A stretch of DNA of 64,000 nucleotides from Hyaloperonospora brassicae (GCA_947650285.1 CANTFL010001182.1:1-64000), one strand, 5' to 3'; shown: positions 45,824 to 59,256, counted from the first letter of the stretch. Notes: a model not told the origin generated them from the sequence alone. Numbers and translations are program-made.

Positions 45824-46754
45824 TAGTTAGTTAATCCCGTCGTATAACAGTCTCAACGTACAAACACAACTATCACCGAGCTTAGTAGGCATAACGGGCT
45901 GGTACGTTTGGATAAATCCCTACGCGGTTTGCCCCTTCGGGTTCAGTTTTGGCTTTCGCCTTGCTGTTTACTTACAACCAAGTCCTTCAGAAGTCTGCCT
46001 GAGCTCAGCAGCTTCTAAACATCTCTCTTCCTGTGATTCATACCAACGGGTGAAAGCCGACGCTCACGCATTTTTACAGATCACCGGGCGTATTGTCCGC
46101 CTGACTAGAAGAATTACGATGCCCTAGGCTGAGGCCCACCGGCTTGTCGCTCGGCAAGCCTTTCAACGGTGCCGTCTATTGGTTCACCGGCTTGTCGACG
46201 ACGAGACTCCTTCCTTCGCTAGTAGCGAGCGCTGCCCAACCCGGGCCTTACTAACTCTTGGCGCTACCAGTCGATACCTCTACAAGCTATACCTCTCGAG
46301 ATTCGACGGCAGGCATAATCTAGCCCACGCAGAGTCTTACCTTAAGTGTACGCGTGTCTTGAACTTAGAAAAGTCTGCACTGTATTGGTTTATCTCTTTT
46401 GCTTTCTCGCCGAACCAGTTTGAATGGATCTCTGTACTTCCCTAGTTCCCATACAAATAATGTGATGAATCTGTCGCTCGATCTTCCCGCATTCTGCTAT
46501 ACCCTTGAAACGCCGACACCCGAGTTGCCGACACTTGAGTCGCCGATACCCGAGTCTCCGACACCCGAGTCGCTGGCACTTCAGTACCCGACACCCAAGT
46601 CGCCGACCTTTTATTCGCCGACCCTTAACTCGCCGACACTTAAGTCGCTGATAATCGATTAGCCGACCTTTTCCGTTGTCGCTCGAGTCGCCGACACTTC
46701 ATTCGACGACCCTTAAGTTGCCGAACTAATATCCCGGGAATGTAAATCTCTACA
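45824..46754 (-). repeat. Element G 3' LTR
   Basis: Bases 45981-46754 match 59257-60044 almost perfectly. In minus orientation the LTR starts TGTAGAGATT at 46754. The additional 157 bp (45824-45980) lies between the shared part and the interrupted F gene: either LTR sequence lost from the other copy or a separate insertion. An internal minisatellite of 15-bp units is at about 46511-46665. Confidence 0.8.
46511..46665 (+). repeat. 15-bp minisatellite in the G 3' LTR
   Basis: Degenerate units of the type GCCGACACTTGAGTC, about ten copies. The plus strand reads Ser-Pro-Thr-Pro-Glu repeats, which is a by-product of the 15-bp period. The other LTR has one more unit. Confidence 0.85.
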
Positions 46755-49700
46755 TTAAAACTGCCCCGGTCGCGATTTGAACCTAACGGCCGAGTGTCTC
46801 GACCATTCTCTTCACCGCCACTTCTGTTGGTCATTCCGAGCCGTTTCACCTCTACTACGGTATGATCATCCAGCACGCTTCTCTACTCACTTCTCAATGC
46901 GGCGTTTAACTTGTGATCTGCTTGGTGGTATGTTCTCTGTTGCATGTTTTAGTCTGTCGACGACTCACCGTCAACTACTCACGAGACGCGACTTCGATAT
47001 GATCCTTCACCGTCATCTATGCTTACTTCTTCAGCTCCGTCAGTTGTTGACGGAGCGATTCCCGACCGAATGTGTCTTCCCCGCCGACTTTAGCCGTGGA
47101 CGAATCGTCGAGCTTGGACGATCGACCTGACACTTCGTCGAGATCGGCTTCTTGTGACATTCTGTGCCGGGCATAGACTCTGCCGACTCCGCCCAGGCTG
47201 AACCTATACTTGACTATGAATCTGGATCATCGCTGGATATTCTGGATCTCTGTCGTCTCCTCTCGAGCATCGAAGATCGAATGCAACGGCGCGAAGTTAA
47301 GCTGATCCGGGTTATCGTGACGTTGATGCCATCTCCTTGCCCACTTCTCGACACGTCGTTGAGAAAATCACTTACCGAGTTCGCCCCCTGGATGTTTTGA
47401 ATTCGTTGATAGCCGCTGGGGTCTCTCCCATCGTCGACCATTCCGCAGATATCGCCGCTCTATGCGTGACTCTTTCTTAGTTCCACCGAGAGAATGCTTC
47501 GCTTCGTCGACGAATGCAAGCTGCTTTCTCGGACTCGGTATAACTGAAGCATCGTTTATTAACAACCAAGAAAGAGTCACAAACTTAGAACTCCGATGCT
47601 CTCAAGACGACGGAGTTGATTGAATCGTTGATCAAGTCGATATACTTGCTTGAATCATCTACGCGTCTGACTGCTACGCATCGGGACAATCGTCTTGCTT
47701 CGGCTGAGCGTATGATAACCGAGCTGTCCGCTGGTATAGCAGATCGTGATCGCTTGATCAACAAGCTTACGCGCGACCTCGCAAATACTAAAGCTCGACA
47801 CACGACTGTCCAAGGTGTTGCCGCTTATTAGTATCGTCAGCTCCAGGATGCAACGATGGTCTTGTGCAACAGAATTAGTCATGCGCGCAGGGTGATGAGA
47901 CGCACTGCCAGCAGTCATCATCAAGTCATCCGACAACAAATGGCTCTGCTGCGTCGTGAAAACATACAATTTCCGCTGGATCCGAACCTTGCGGTGGCCG
48001 CAGCGGTTAGAGTGGACGTCCCGGTATAAAATCCTCGAGATATGGACATCAACTCGCGGCTGTGTCGACTTCTCGCGACTTGGTTTACGGACGTCATTTC
48101 GTTTGATGGATCGACGACGTTCCAGAACATGGTTTTGCGTTTTGAACCTTCGCTTGCTTCCCCCATCACGCCAGCATGGCTTATTCGACCCTGATGGATC
48201 CGCCTCGGCTTGTCGCTCCTCTGTCATCTTTCCAAAGCTCGGATTCTTGGTCTGGACGGCGGACGCTATCATTTGCATCTTTTTCCGCGGCTCCCGGGTC
48301 TTCGACTTCTACGTCGTCGACTGCTGTGACCGTCGGCGTAGCGCCTTCGTCGTCTACTGATATGTCCGTCGGCGAGCCGTCGTCGTCGGCGATAACATCT
48401 CTGACGTATCTGAGGAGACGATCGGATTCGTATGATTTTGCATCGGACCCTGGCGCACTCCCGGATCCACATTCGTCTTCCTGGTCGGCGTGGTCATCAA
48501 TCGCTAGGTCGGTATCGGTGATTGCTTTTGCGTCCTCGTCTCATTTAACGTCCCTTCAAGCTTTTGGATCATCCGTTTATGGACTTTATAATTTGTCTCT
48601 CGCCGAGCTTTATTTCCATGTCGATTCAACAATGACGCCCATATTCGCGCCTGAGCTGATGACACTCGCTAAAGAGGCTGTTTCGTCGATGACCCCACAG
48701 TCCCAGCGTCTGGAATTAGAAGAATCAAATAGTTCTGCCGAGCATTCCCAAGTTGCTCCTAATCTTCCTCGCCCTGCGTCGCCACCGGTAGCTCACTTGT
48801 CCAAGTCGCGACATAAGGTGGGTGCAGTCCGTCGTCGAGTCAACAAGCGTCCCTTCACCTCACCAAAGAAGGCCAAGGACTTTGAGGGCTTCAGCACGAT
48901 TATAGAAATCCAAGGTGATAGGTAAACCTGTTGCCACAACCACATCACTTCCCCGGATGAGAACTCGCCGGTATTCTGCGGCTGTATTCGTACCACAACC
49001 TGCGAATGCTCATATGCCGCTAGTCCAAACCAAAGCTGCTCCGGGCCCCTCTTTCGTCGGCTGCCATCGCGACCCCCCCATCAATTGAAGTCGTATCTGA
49101 CGTGGTGTCATACGTCGCCAATCGCCGTCGTTGTTTCTGATGGTCCGTATTCCGTCGTTTCCGCAAGCCGGTCGCCTGCTAGGTCTTTCGAGAAAAGGAA
49201 AGGCGTCTTCATTCCGTCACCCGATCCAGTTCCTGTCAAAGCCTCCTCAATGGACGTCTCTGACGTCTCGACTAGCGTGGCTCTCGTCTGCTCATCGCAG
49301 AAAAGGGTCAACGTTCGCGTCACCCCGTCAACTCCGTCCAGTGTTTTTGCTGCTATTGTTTCTTCGACTAATTTCGTTGTTGTACGACCCAACAGTTCAC
49401 TAAAGAAGAAGCAACGAATTTAGCGGTCCTGAGCCAACCTCAGAAAGACGCCGACAGCTGAGGTGGCGCCTTTTCCTTTGTTGACGTCCCCAAATTAGTT
49501 GGCGTAAGCAATGTTAAGTGCAATTCTCCGTCAACCCCGGTGGCGACTACCGCTATTGGATTGTCTGAGACATTAACGGTTCCGTACTCTCTTCTTCATG
49601 CTCGTGCGGGTCAAGTGGTCGCTCGGAAATTTAGGTCAACTCCTGCCATGAAAGCGAGTCGATTTATTCGTTTCTTTTTTTTATCACGGGTCAGCTCGCT

Positions 49701-51300
49701 GTTGGTTGCGCGTCACGTCGACTCGGTCCCATATCCGACAGGTGCGCGTTCGTTTGAAGTCGTTCGACTCTCCCAACTCCTTTTCACTTGCAGTTCCCCT
49801 CGCGTTTGCTGACGTATATGACCCGTCACATTCGTGATAGCGTACTCTGGCGTTATTTCCATCGAAGCCGATGTTCCTGAGTGTACTCAAGCTTGGACGC
49901 TCCGGATCGGCTCCGCCGTTCTCTCCATCAATCTCATTATAGTTCTCTTCTAGACTTGGTGGCTGAAGCGTGGGTCAAGTTTCGCGGAGGTAGTCGTGAT
50001 CCAACGCCGTCTGCCCATGTCGATACTCGCTCATAATGTTATGTGGCTTTATGGGAGGGTACTCATTGGATCTTTGAGTCAAGCATACTTATGGGCATGC
50101 ACCCCGATGAAAACCCTTCGCGCTCGCCTGAAGACTTGTCCCAAATTTATAAAGCTTAGGTTAATTATGATGCCGCTCGCAAACGTCGTGGGGATCTTGT
50201 GTGGAAAGTCGCGAGGACTTTGGGTATTGTCTTTCAAGATGCGGCTTCTGCGAAGTCATCTCGTGGACCCACACTTTTCCTTGACCCCGAACTTCTCTTT
50301 GAGCCGTCAGTTCCTGTGTTTTTAATCATGAGTCATGCGTAGATACCCGAGGGTGCTGACTGGATCAACTAAGTTGGAATGCTTGACCAAGTTGAACCCT
50401 GGCGTGTTTGGTGGCTGACTCGTCCATCGGAGCATTCCTATACCACGTGCTTCTGTCCGTGCAATCCGGGCTTCCCTGTCTTTGTTCCGGTCGGCACGTC
50501 AGAGAGTGAAGAGAAATCACTCATCGTCGAGGACGTCGACGCAGACGAAGCTTCTCGTCCGGTCGTCGATCCCTCTGCTCCCGAGCCCCAAAACCGCGAT
50601 GGAATGCAGATTTTTGTCGACGCTTCTGACTGTGTCCCTACACTGTCTCGTAATTATTCCAGCTCGTCCGTCGCTGATACTTAGTCGCCTCTGTTTTGGC
50701 TTTGTGCCTTCATCTCGTTAACTAATTCATCTTTGTCTTCAAGCATCAATACATCTTGAATCAGTAACTTCAATTCTCTTTCTACCTGCTAGTCTTCACA
50801 GAAAGAGAGTACGCATAGCGCTGGTGTTTCTACCGTTCGTCTGCGACTTGCACCATTTGCAGACGATTTTCTCTTTTCTTCCGCCTCAAGTAGTCGAACA
50901 ATAAACCTCCACATGACAAGTTGATCAATGGTTCCCACGTGGGTTCATCGTTTCCCACCCATTTGACTAAGAACCTCCGCTGGCTTTTGTCAGTATTTGT
51001 TGAACTTGTCGTGTCATCATCGAGTATGGCTTCTACCTCGTATCGGAACTACACTTGTCGGGCATCCAGCTATCTTAAGGCAGTAGTTCTTCGTCAAAGT
51101 CAAGTCGATCTGGATCTCCTAGTCCTTCCACCAACTTTGTCGTTGAACGTGCCCCTAGTCCGTCACTGTTTTAAATCGCGAATTATGGACAACCGGGTGA
51201 TTTGGACATCCGCTTCTATCTGGCAACTCCAATTCGAACGCGAACTCTTCAACAAGTTTCTTGACTCAGAAAGGACCATGCTACCTATGGGTTAGCTTTC
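46755..51300 (+). pseudogene. Element G opposite-strand coding region
   Basis: Between the 3' LTR and integrase, coding-like frames lie on the plus strand, opposite to gag-pol. 47164-47400 (GSSLDILDLCRLLSSIEDRM) and 47616-48170 (ITELSAGIADRDRLINKLTR, then RRVMRRTASSHHQVIRQQMA) are helical and coiled-coil. The 249-codon frame 48176-48925 is Ser/Pro-rich and ends basic (SKSRHKVGAVRRRVNKRPFT). Further broken Ser-rich frames run to 51295. Stops and frameshifts separate the pieces. The layout, coiled coil then Ser/Pro-rich basic region, matches element H at 62409-63898. Function unknown. Confidence 0.55.
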
Positions 51301-51449
51301 TTTTCATTCCAGGCTTCACCATTTCCATGAATAGCCACGCTTGGTATCCTTCGTTTATCACAGCATTAGACGTCCTACTGGTTGTCGTTGATCGCACTCT
51401 GTTGTCACCAGTTCGAGCATATTGATCTCCTGGCGTCTCATCATCTTGC

Positions 51450-52480
51450 TCAGTATCCTATCCAGTGTTTGCTGACTCAATCCGTCTTTCAGCTGGATTG
51501 AGTAGCTCGTTATGTTCACTTGCCATTCGTGCTTTCTCTCTAACGTGGTACTCTTTTGCCAGTCGTAGGGCCACTTCTCGCTGCCTGTTAGATTCGCGAC
51601 GCCACAGGAATGGATTCGTCGAGTCCACCACCCTAATATTCCTTGTATTGACGAGTCGCATTGACTCTGTCATCGCCTTCAGTGCTGAGTGGGCATCTCA
51701 CCTGTGTACCAAATAGAACGGCGTCTCTTTTCACGTTATATCTCCAGAATCGTTAATGGCATGAACTAGTTTTTCTGCAATGTCATTCCAATCTGCTTGT
51801 AGTGTATCTACCACGTAGACTCGCACTGTTTGTATCATTGTCTTCACACTTCGGTTTTACTGTCCGTTTTCTTGTGGAATATAACTAAGGGTGGCTCTTG
51901 ACTTAGCTTGCATCATTTCAGCAAAACGTTTGAAAGAAATTAATCTTGAACCTAGGATATCCGTCGTGACGAATGAGACTGGGAGCACCAAAATGACAGA
52001 AGATATTTTTTTCAAACTCTTTCGCTACCTCCAGTGCCGACGTAAACTCATGGCTTTAGCTATCACAAACCCCGTAAAATGATCTTGGAACAGTAAAAGC
52101 GCTGTGTTTCCCCGTCGAGTCTTTGGGAGTGGAATGACAAAGTCCACAGACACTACCTGAAACAGTCGCTTCGAAACTATATTCCCCGGCGAATACTCCT
52201 TGAGTGTGGGCTTTCTTGTGCACGTGCTGCAATCTACGCAGCCTTGTACATGCCTTGCCACATATCTATACGGTTCGGTCCAGTAATAATTAGTCTTGGC
52301 CTTGTGATATGTCCGCACAATTCGTTTATTCCGCCTTCTATTGAGACATGCTCATCTAACACTATTATATCGACTAGTGTCGTTGTTATTACGAGTCTTA
52401 GTTTAATGTCATCTTTTTGTGACTCTCTTAATTCTCGTCGCCGTCCCACTTAATATAGCAACCCGTCCTGGATCTATACA
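51450..52480 (-). pseudogene. pol: Element G integrase
   Basis: The minus-strand frame 52318-52025 carries the zinc domain end (CVDCSTCTRKP) and core start (VVSVDFVIPLPKTRRG with the first catalytic Asp). Downstream, broken frames include IQTVRVYVVDTLQADWNDI and the tail 51673-51458 (FLWRRESNRQREVALRLA). The second Asp and Glu region is damaged. Confidence 0.78.
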
Positions 52481-52701
52481 TTTCGATCAGCCATCTTCCC
52501 GGATTCGCTAGCTTGACGGTGTTTGAGTTTGTCAAATTCTACTTGCAGATACGTCATGAGATCTGCCCACTTTGTCTCTACATCTTGTGCGGTCGATATC
52601 CGTTCTCTCCGTTCCTGTTGTACGGCTGTTGGGTCGATATCCTCCGCACTGGATGATCTTCGAGTCTCTATCTTCGGTCGGGTCACGGTGAGTCGAACGC
52701 G

Positions 52702-53364
52702 CTACTCATATTTTCCTTTTATAACCGACTCTATACTATTCTCTGTCGATCGTCCATGACCTAGCTGGCCGGCGAATCGCACGCGACGAGTTGTACTTCG
52801 TGTAATCATTGACGCAGCTGCTTTTGCTTCGATAACCCCATCGGGTTTCCTATCTCCAACCAACTTTTCTTGTATCCGATTCTGTTTTCGTAGCTCTTCA
52901 TAGCGTTCCTCACCTAAGAGTAGCTTCTTTGGCTTAGCTTTCAGTGCTTTCGTGGCCAGGACGTCGGCAGCTGCATTGTAACAGCGGATAACGTGCAGGG
53001 ACTGTACGGAATTGTATCTCGTATCTAACTCTTTATGACGTGCCAATTCTACTTGCAGTGCGTGATATTTACATGCGATCACTCCCACGGCTTGTTGTAT
53101 CGCTAATCTCGAGTCTCCCACTGTGATCAGATCAGTAACGTGGTGATCCAATGCTGCTTTAACGCCTCAATTCATGCCGGCATATTTTGCCAAATTTGCT
53201 GTGGTAGACGGTAGGTAATTATTCCCAGCCATTACGACTGTCCACTCGGGCAGTCTCCACAATATCCACGCACAACTTCCAAATCCACCGTGTGTTGTTA
53301 TCTTCGACGAACCGTCGAAAGACATGACAAACCCACTAAATTTTTGCGAGAATCGTGCGTACAT
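52702..53364 (-). pseudogene. Element G second (plant/archaeal-like) RNase H
   Basis: Two minus-strand frames form an additional RNase H: 53364-53167 has VMSFDGSSKITTHGGFGSCA (first Asp) and TTANLAKYAGMN, where the usual Glu is Lys; 53151-52702 has LITVGDSRLAIQQAVGVIAC (Asp) and CYNAAADVLATKAL (last Asp). It follows an ordinary RNase H and precedes integrase. Dual RNase H elements of this layout are known from plant Tat and oomycete Chronos/Archon groups (from memory). Confidence 0.8.
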
Positions 53365-53369
53365 CAGTA

Positions 53370-54960
53370 CAGGATCGAGGCGGAGTATTGTTCCAGACTA
53401 GGGCATGGAGCAATGTGTGCTAGCGATTCGTCGAATTCGAATGTCGGTGTGATGGACGCCTGGAGTAGCTGCAGAAAATCGACATCGCGCTCGCCGAATC
53501 TTTTAAATTTTAGATGATAGGGTGACAATGGTACAGTAAAGCTGACTGCGTATTTATACAATAATTTAAACGTGAAGACTCACTCCAATGTCGAGTATCT
53601 CGTATAGACATGGTCGTTTTCCCAACTAGCAATGTATGTACGACTTTGATCAGTTGTAATAGTGCTAGCACCTCGCGCTCTGCCGGGTGGTAGTTCTTCT
53701 GATTCTCCTTTAACAATCGGCCGCAAATTCGCACTGGATGCAATTTGTGGTCGTGGCATTATATTAGGGTGCTACTCAGTGCCCAGTCATTTGCGAAGAT
53801 CATCACATGAACATCTAGACTTTGATTAAAATGACGGAGTGTGGGTGCTTTGACAATTAACTTTTTAAGGAGATCAAACGATTTACGAGCTGTCGCCAGA
53901 GCGGGTGACCCCAGGAAATCGTCCTCCTTCGGTTGGTAGAGAACCGCCCCATAGATAGCCATAATTTATATGAACCGACTGTAGTAATTGAGTGCTCCTA
54001 AGAATGTTTGCATTCCTTTCTTCGACGTCGAAAAGGAGATCTCAGAGATATCTGCCAGCTTCCCTGGATCAGCTGCGATTCCTTGTGCGTTTACTTAATG
54101 GGAGAGGAAGTCAACTCGCGATTGAATAAAGATGCTCTAAGTAAGCTCACACTTATTCGACACTTAGTGAAACGTTCTAACAACTGATTGAGTGTTGCTA
54201 AGCAGTCATCAAATCTTTGTCCACTAAAAAAAATTTCATCGACGAACGATCGACGCTTGAACATCGGCGCAAATGTAGGTTCGTCGAGTTTGCCTGTAAA
54301 GAACATGTTGTGTCAGGGTCGTTTACCATTTGTTGTACTGATTTGGCCCTGTGTTGGTGTAGCAATCTGCTTTTAAACTTATTGACAGTATGTGTGGTTC
54401 GAACGCATGATGGTATTAATATGATATCATCCTCTGTCTATTCGCTGCTTCTTTCTCCACATTTATAACTTTCTCCGAGAACTAACTCCATCCTCCCTAA
54501 TGCTGAACTTAGCCCCACAAGGCATTGTCATTTAGTCGCTGATAGATAATTGGGGTCTTCTTTAATCCAAACGGCATCCGCAATCATTCAAAGTGCCCCA
54601 GAGAGCACACAAAAGCAGATTTGTGCCTCGCTCTCTCATTCATCATGATCTTCCAGAACCCACTAGCAGCACCAAGAGAGCAAAACCATTGATAGCCTTC
54701 TAACTCCGTCAGCAGATCGTCCACTAAAGGCATTGCGAATTCCATGTCTACCGTCACCGCAATAACCATCTTGTAGTCAATACACAATCATATGTCCACG
54801 CCATACTTCTTGGGAGCAATTGCGAGTGGCCAGGCCCATGGACTCTGTCTGAACGCAAGGAGTCCTGCCGCCAACAATCCTTTCAGTAACACGCACAATT
54901 TTGTCAGATTTCGGAAGGGTATACGTCGAGCCTGTTGTTAAATAGGATTGTGTTTGATCC
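53370..54960 (-). pseudogene. pol: Element G reverse transcriptase and first RNase H
   Basis: RT pieces: MCIDYKMVIAVTVDMEFAMP (54787) and RRSFVDEIFFSGQRFDDC (about 54265), where the catalytic YxDD loop reads FVDE. The first RNase H (53962-53510) has VHVMIFANDWALSSTLI, with Asn/Ala where A, C and D have the catalytic Asp of CDAS, then NYHPAEREVLALLQLI with its Glu. Stops and frameshifts throughout. Confidence 0.82.
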
Positions 54961-55104
54961 GTCGATATCGCAGACTACTCCGTACGCTGGAGGTATCAAT
55001 TCTTTACCACTCGAGATCATGATCTGTTCATTTTTATTCAATACGTCGATCAACTTGGCCTGTTACTCCTCGTCATGAGCTGATCATATCACATTCTTTC
55101 CATC

Positions 55105-56646
55105 CTATACCAACTTTGTTTGTGTCAGCTCCGTGCGGTTCGGCAGAAGGGCGAGTTCGCGAGCGTAATCCACCCCGGTGTCTTCGCTGGAATCATGCTC
55201 GAAAGCAGGTTGTTCGTACGACTTAGTAGATGGCTCCTCCTTAAAAGGGTCTATACTCGACTCTTCCAGGACACACAAGAACCAATCATCCAGTTCGTCT
55301 ACAGGGTTAACCTCCCCAGTACGTGTTAATAAAGGTGATGTAGATGATTCTATAGCTTGATCTAATGCTGTATCTGGCTCACACAACTTGTCATCGACAC
55401 GGCGAAGTGGTTCATTGAGTAACAACGTATTCACTTTAAACGCCGTGCACGCCGTCCTGGTTGCTGCCGAGTGGCACGTAGCCTTGTTGATTTTTTCCGT
55501 CGCGATTCGTGACAATCTTGGCCGGTTCTGGATGATGGTTAGCGGGCTGGCCATTACTCTTGTTTAGCTCTCTCTCCGTCAGTTTTGTGGGAGCACCTTA
55601 AGCTTGTCGTCTTACGCTGTCTACAATCTCCCAGTTTTGTTCTACCTTGTTGATCGTAGACTTCGTATCCATAGTAGATTTATCCCGAAGAAGGTTGCAC
55701 GCGGTAGAGTATAGGTTGGCCGTTCCACAGCTGGTGATTGTCGGGACAACCATTTCTCATACAAACTCTTCTCCTTCTGCATCAATTCTTTGTCTAAGGC
55801 ATGTTCGTACTCAACCACTTGCCAATCTATGTAATTCAACAACTTCAAGCGTACGTATCCTTCATCTCGTGGCAACGTACCGTGTGGCATCCACACTACG
55901 ATCGGGAAATGTGCTGGACATGTCTTTACCTGTGGTGCAAGATTGGTTATTCTGACAGTCGTCGCTTTCCCTTTCCTGTTATTTAAGATTGTGGTTAGTA
56001 GTGCGGGTAGTCGACGAACCCACAGCTCGTGTAAGGATCCAATTAGCTGTTGACGCTGCAGCTTGAAAACCTCAGACCCTCGTTGATCGATATTCTTAGT
56101 ATCTCTGGGTCCCACTGTGACTTCTCTCCCCCACTCCTGCCCGTCCACTTTATTCGCGGACTTAAAGCGTGGCACAACTAATTCATCGGATAATTTGGCT
56201 GTCGAACTGAAGAGATCTTGACGGGCTCCAGCTGGTATCATGAAGTCTGTTCCGATTATTAGGTCTACTCCCGCTTGACGTGGCATAACCCATGCTTCGA
56301 ATTCATAAACCACCTTCCGTTCGAGTATTATCGTGACCGTAATCCGTGACGTCGTGACTACTTTTGACTCCCGTATCCCATGTACGTCGATCTGCTTGTC
56401 CGTACTCATTCGACCTCGGAGCCAAATCTTTCGTGCAAACGATTCACCTATCGCTGAGATCTTTGCTCCTGTGTTCAACAGGATCTGAGTCCATTGATCA
56501 TTCACTGCCCCCATCACAAAAGCTCTCATTCTTATTCTCCATCGAACTTCCTTGACGACCACCATCCTAGTCGCTCCCCTAGTAGCAACTTTAGTGGCAT
56601 TTCCAATTCCATCTGTCGCCGAGAGTTGGGCGATGCGTCCATCCAA
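55105..56646 (-). pseudogene. Element G protease and linker
   Basis: The 334-codon frame 56646-55642 contains QILLNTGAKISAIGES, the retropepsin active site with the catalytic Asp changed to Asn (residue 58), and the second motif VDLIIGTDFMIPAGAR. The next frame, 55554-55105, is an acidic linker ending DYARELALLPNRTE. The Asp-to-Asn change should abolish protease activity. Confidence 0.8.
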
Positions 56647-56853
56647 GCCATCGCTCTTTCACCTTCAAATTTTTCGTCGGTGGTTGACATTTCCGGCAGA
56701 TACTCCCCTCTATATAACATTCCACACGCTTCATCGCCAAGAGTTCTTGTGTCTACAACAAAAGCAAACACGTAGTTCGCGTCGACTTCTGGTTCCACTG
56801 ACTGTGGCAGCCCGTTGTTTCCCGACCCAGTCAAAGTCCGCGCTCCTCCTAGT

Positions 56854-59198
56854 TTAAATGGCCTGGCGAATAGATGTGTTAGTTTTTTTTGGGCACAGTT
56901 GTTCGATCGATCGCTGACTTGACGAACTTAATGAGTCTTTTGAACTCGGTGAGCAGGTCGCACCTGTCGACGTCGTGCACATGTTTGCAGAATTTAAATC
57001 GGCGTCTGCAAAAGTGAGCGTCGTGTCCTGCTGCACCACACGCTCCACATGGATCCCATGATCGGCTTCTCTCGAGAGGTCTGGCCGATGACGCGGGGTG
57101 GCTTGGTTACGTGGATCAGGTCGTACCTTATGCTCAGCCGGTACGCCTGATCGACCCATAGTACTAGGACCAGGTCGTGGTCGCTCACCGCGTTCTTCAG
57201 ATAACACCACTCTGTTCACTTCTCTGCCCACCTCCATGTAATCGGCGTCAGAGTCCGACTCGTAGTAGTTTTTGTAGTCGTAGTCGCTTTCGCCCTCTTG
57301 CGACTCGTAATTTTCAGCGTATTGTCTAAACCTCAATTTTTCTACTCTAGCCCGCAGATCGTCCGTAGCTGCCGATGCGAGGGTAATACGACGGCAACCA
57401 TCGTACCCGTATCGCACTGTTCGTCCTTCGCGCCGCGATTGCCTGTCTCTGCTGACGAGACGGTGTTCTTCATGTCTCTCTGTATAATTGAAACGGCGAC
57501 CATTACGTCTGTTGTCAATATGGCCTTCTGATTGACGCGTGCTGTCGTTACTGATGTCTCTGCGGCGAGTGATCCTAAACTCGTATCTGTGTATAAAAGA
57601 TAGTCGATTGCTGCTCATTCTGTCACGTTGCTTCTTGCGCTTTTCGCCTAGCAACAGATTACTGATGATCTGTTCCACTTGATGTATATCACCCAGTCGT
57701 TGCGGGTAGATGAAGTCCATCAAGTCATCATCTCCACAATTCAGCAAGAAGTGCTCCACATAATCTTCAGACTCGGCCCCGCCCTTCTCGTATTGGATCT
57801 GCGCAGCTCGTTCGTATGCATTCAAGAGGAGGAGATTGTCGCACACATGTTCCGATTCCTGGCACATCGCCGAGTAATACCTGGATATGACCGACTGATC
57901 GTACTGCGAGCAGTAGTAATTCAAAAACGCCTTACGGAGCAACTTCCATGTTCTCTGCGTTTTCTTCGACAACTGTCGGTACCCACTCTTGGCCGCCTTC
58001 CCCAGACTCAATGAGAATGACTCACACTAGTCATTCTGGGGCTTTCATGTTCCCTTCATCTCATAGGTGCACGTCTTGATCCACTCTAGAGCTTTATCGG
58101 AACAATATCGTCTTCCCTCAAACTTGGCGATTTCTTCCAACGGGGCATGCGTTCGAATCTCGAGTACCTGTCCTCGTTCACTCACAGAAGATTCAAAGCT
58201 TAGAAGACGATTGCAGTTGTTCGTCGAATGACTTCCGCGTTGTTGTCATATCCAATCTTCGTCGTCATCGTCGTCGTAGTAGTAGGGTCCTCGTCCATCT
58301 TCTTCTCTCGTTTGCAAACTCTTCCTCCCCGTCGGACGGGATAAACTTGGTGTCTCAATGTAGACATCTTCCATGTTAGGCGATCTCTCCACTCGAGAGT
58401 ATGCTTCCGGTTTATTTTCACTATTCTCGTCTTTTTGAGCTTGTGTCCACGCTTGAGTATTGCTGGATCTTAACTGTGGCTCATTACTCGATGGTACGGT
58501 ATCTTCTCTTATAATGAAGCGACGTCTCCATGCAGCTATTCCATTGTAGATCTGGCGCTCGGAATTGCGTTGATTTTAAACGCATCTTTGAGCGTTGATC
58601 TTCATTCCTTCATCTCTTTGTCCACCACCCGCGGGTTAAAGACAGTCTCCGCCGGTTTGGGATCCTGCGACGTTTTGCACTTGTATCCCATTGCACGCAA
58701 GATTTAGGTCGTGTACGCCAAGAAAGCCCCTATACTCATAACGGTGCAGTTCATGTTCAACATGGTGCTGAGCTCCGACCATTTAGCTTGAGTGGATTCA
58801 TCGATGTCGAACTGCTTGATCTACTTGCTCTTCTTCACAGCGTCAGCCATTCGATGAGGGATCCGGTTCGCCTGAGGAGTAGGCATCCTATTTGGGGTTC
58901 TGAAGATGGCCGATTGAAGATCTGCTACCCCCAACTTCGGCTCGTCGTCATATTCCTCTCCTTGCTCGACTTGAACAAAGTCTCTCACCTCTCGTGCATG
59001 CTTCTCCTTCATCGCCTGTACGCGACTGACATATCCCGCGTGTAGAGCTCGCTTTTCTTCCTCTTCCCTACATAGTCCTCCATTGTCTAACTCAACACTT
59101 CCATCCTGATCTTCCTCCACATGGTCACCTCCTTCAAATTTGTCGATCCCAGGTTCTCGGTTCACTTCCACATTCACTTCGGTGTCTATCGTCATCAC
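56854..59198 (-). pseudogene. gag: Element G gag
   Basis: The N-terminal frame 59198-58821 is acidic. The capsid frame 58011-56854 has QRTWKLLRKAFLNYYCSQYD and EDYVEHFLLNCGDDDLMDFI. The zinc knuckle CGACGAAGHDAHFC can be read near 57060-57010 but in a shifted frame, so a frameshift separates capsid and nucleocapsid. Confidence 0.75.
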
Positions 59199-59256
59199 CT
59201 CGATCGACCCAGCGTGCGACGATCTTCCATCAGACGCTGAGATCCCACCGCTTGCT

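Noticed and set aside
46399..46662. Ser-Pro-Thr-Pro-Glu repeat protein (also 59675-59953)
   Set aside because: Lies inside the two LTRs of element G and reflects a 15-bp minisatellite.
48176..48925. Host Ser-rich secreted protein
   Set aside because: It lies between integrase and 3' LTR of element G and fits the opposite-strand region of that element.
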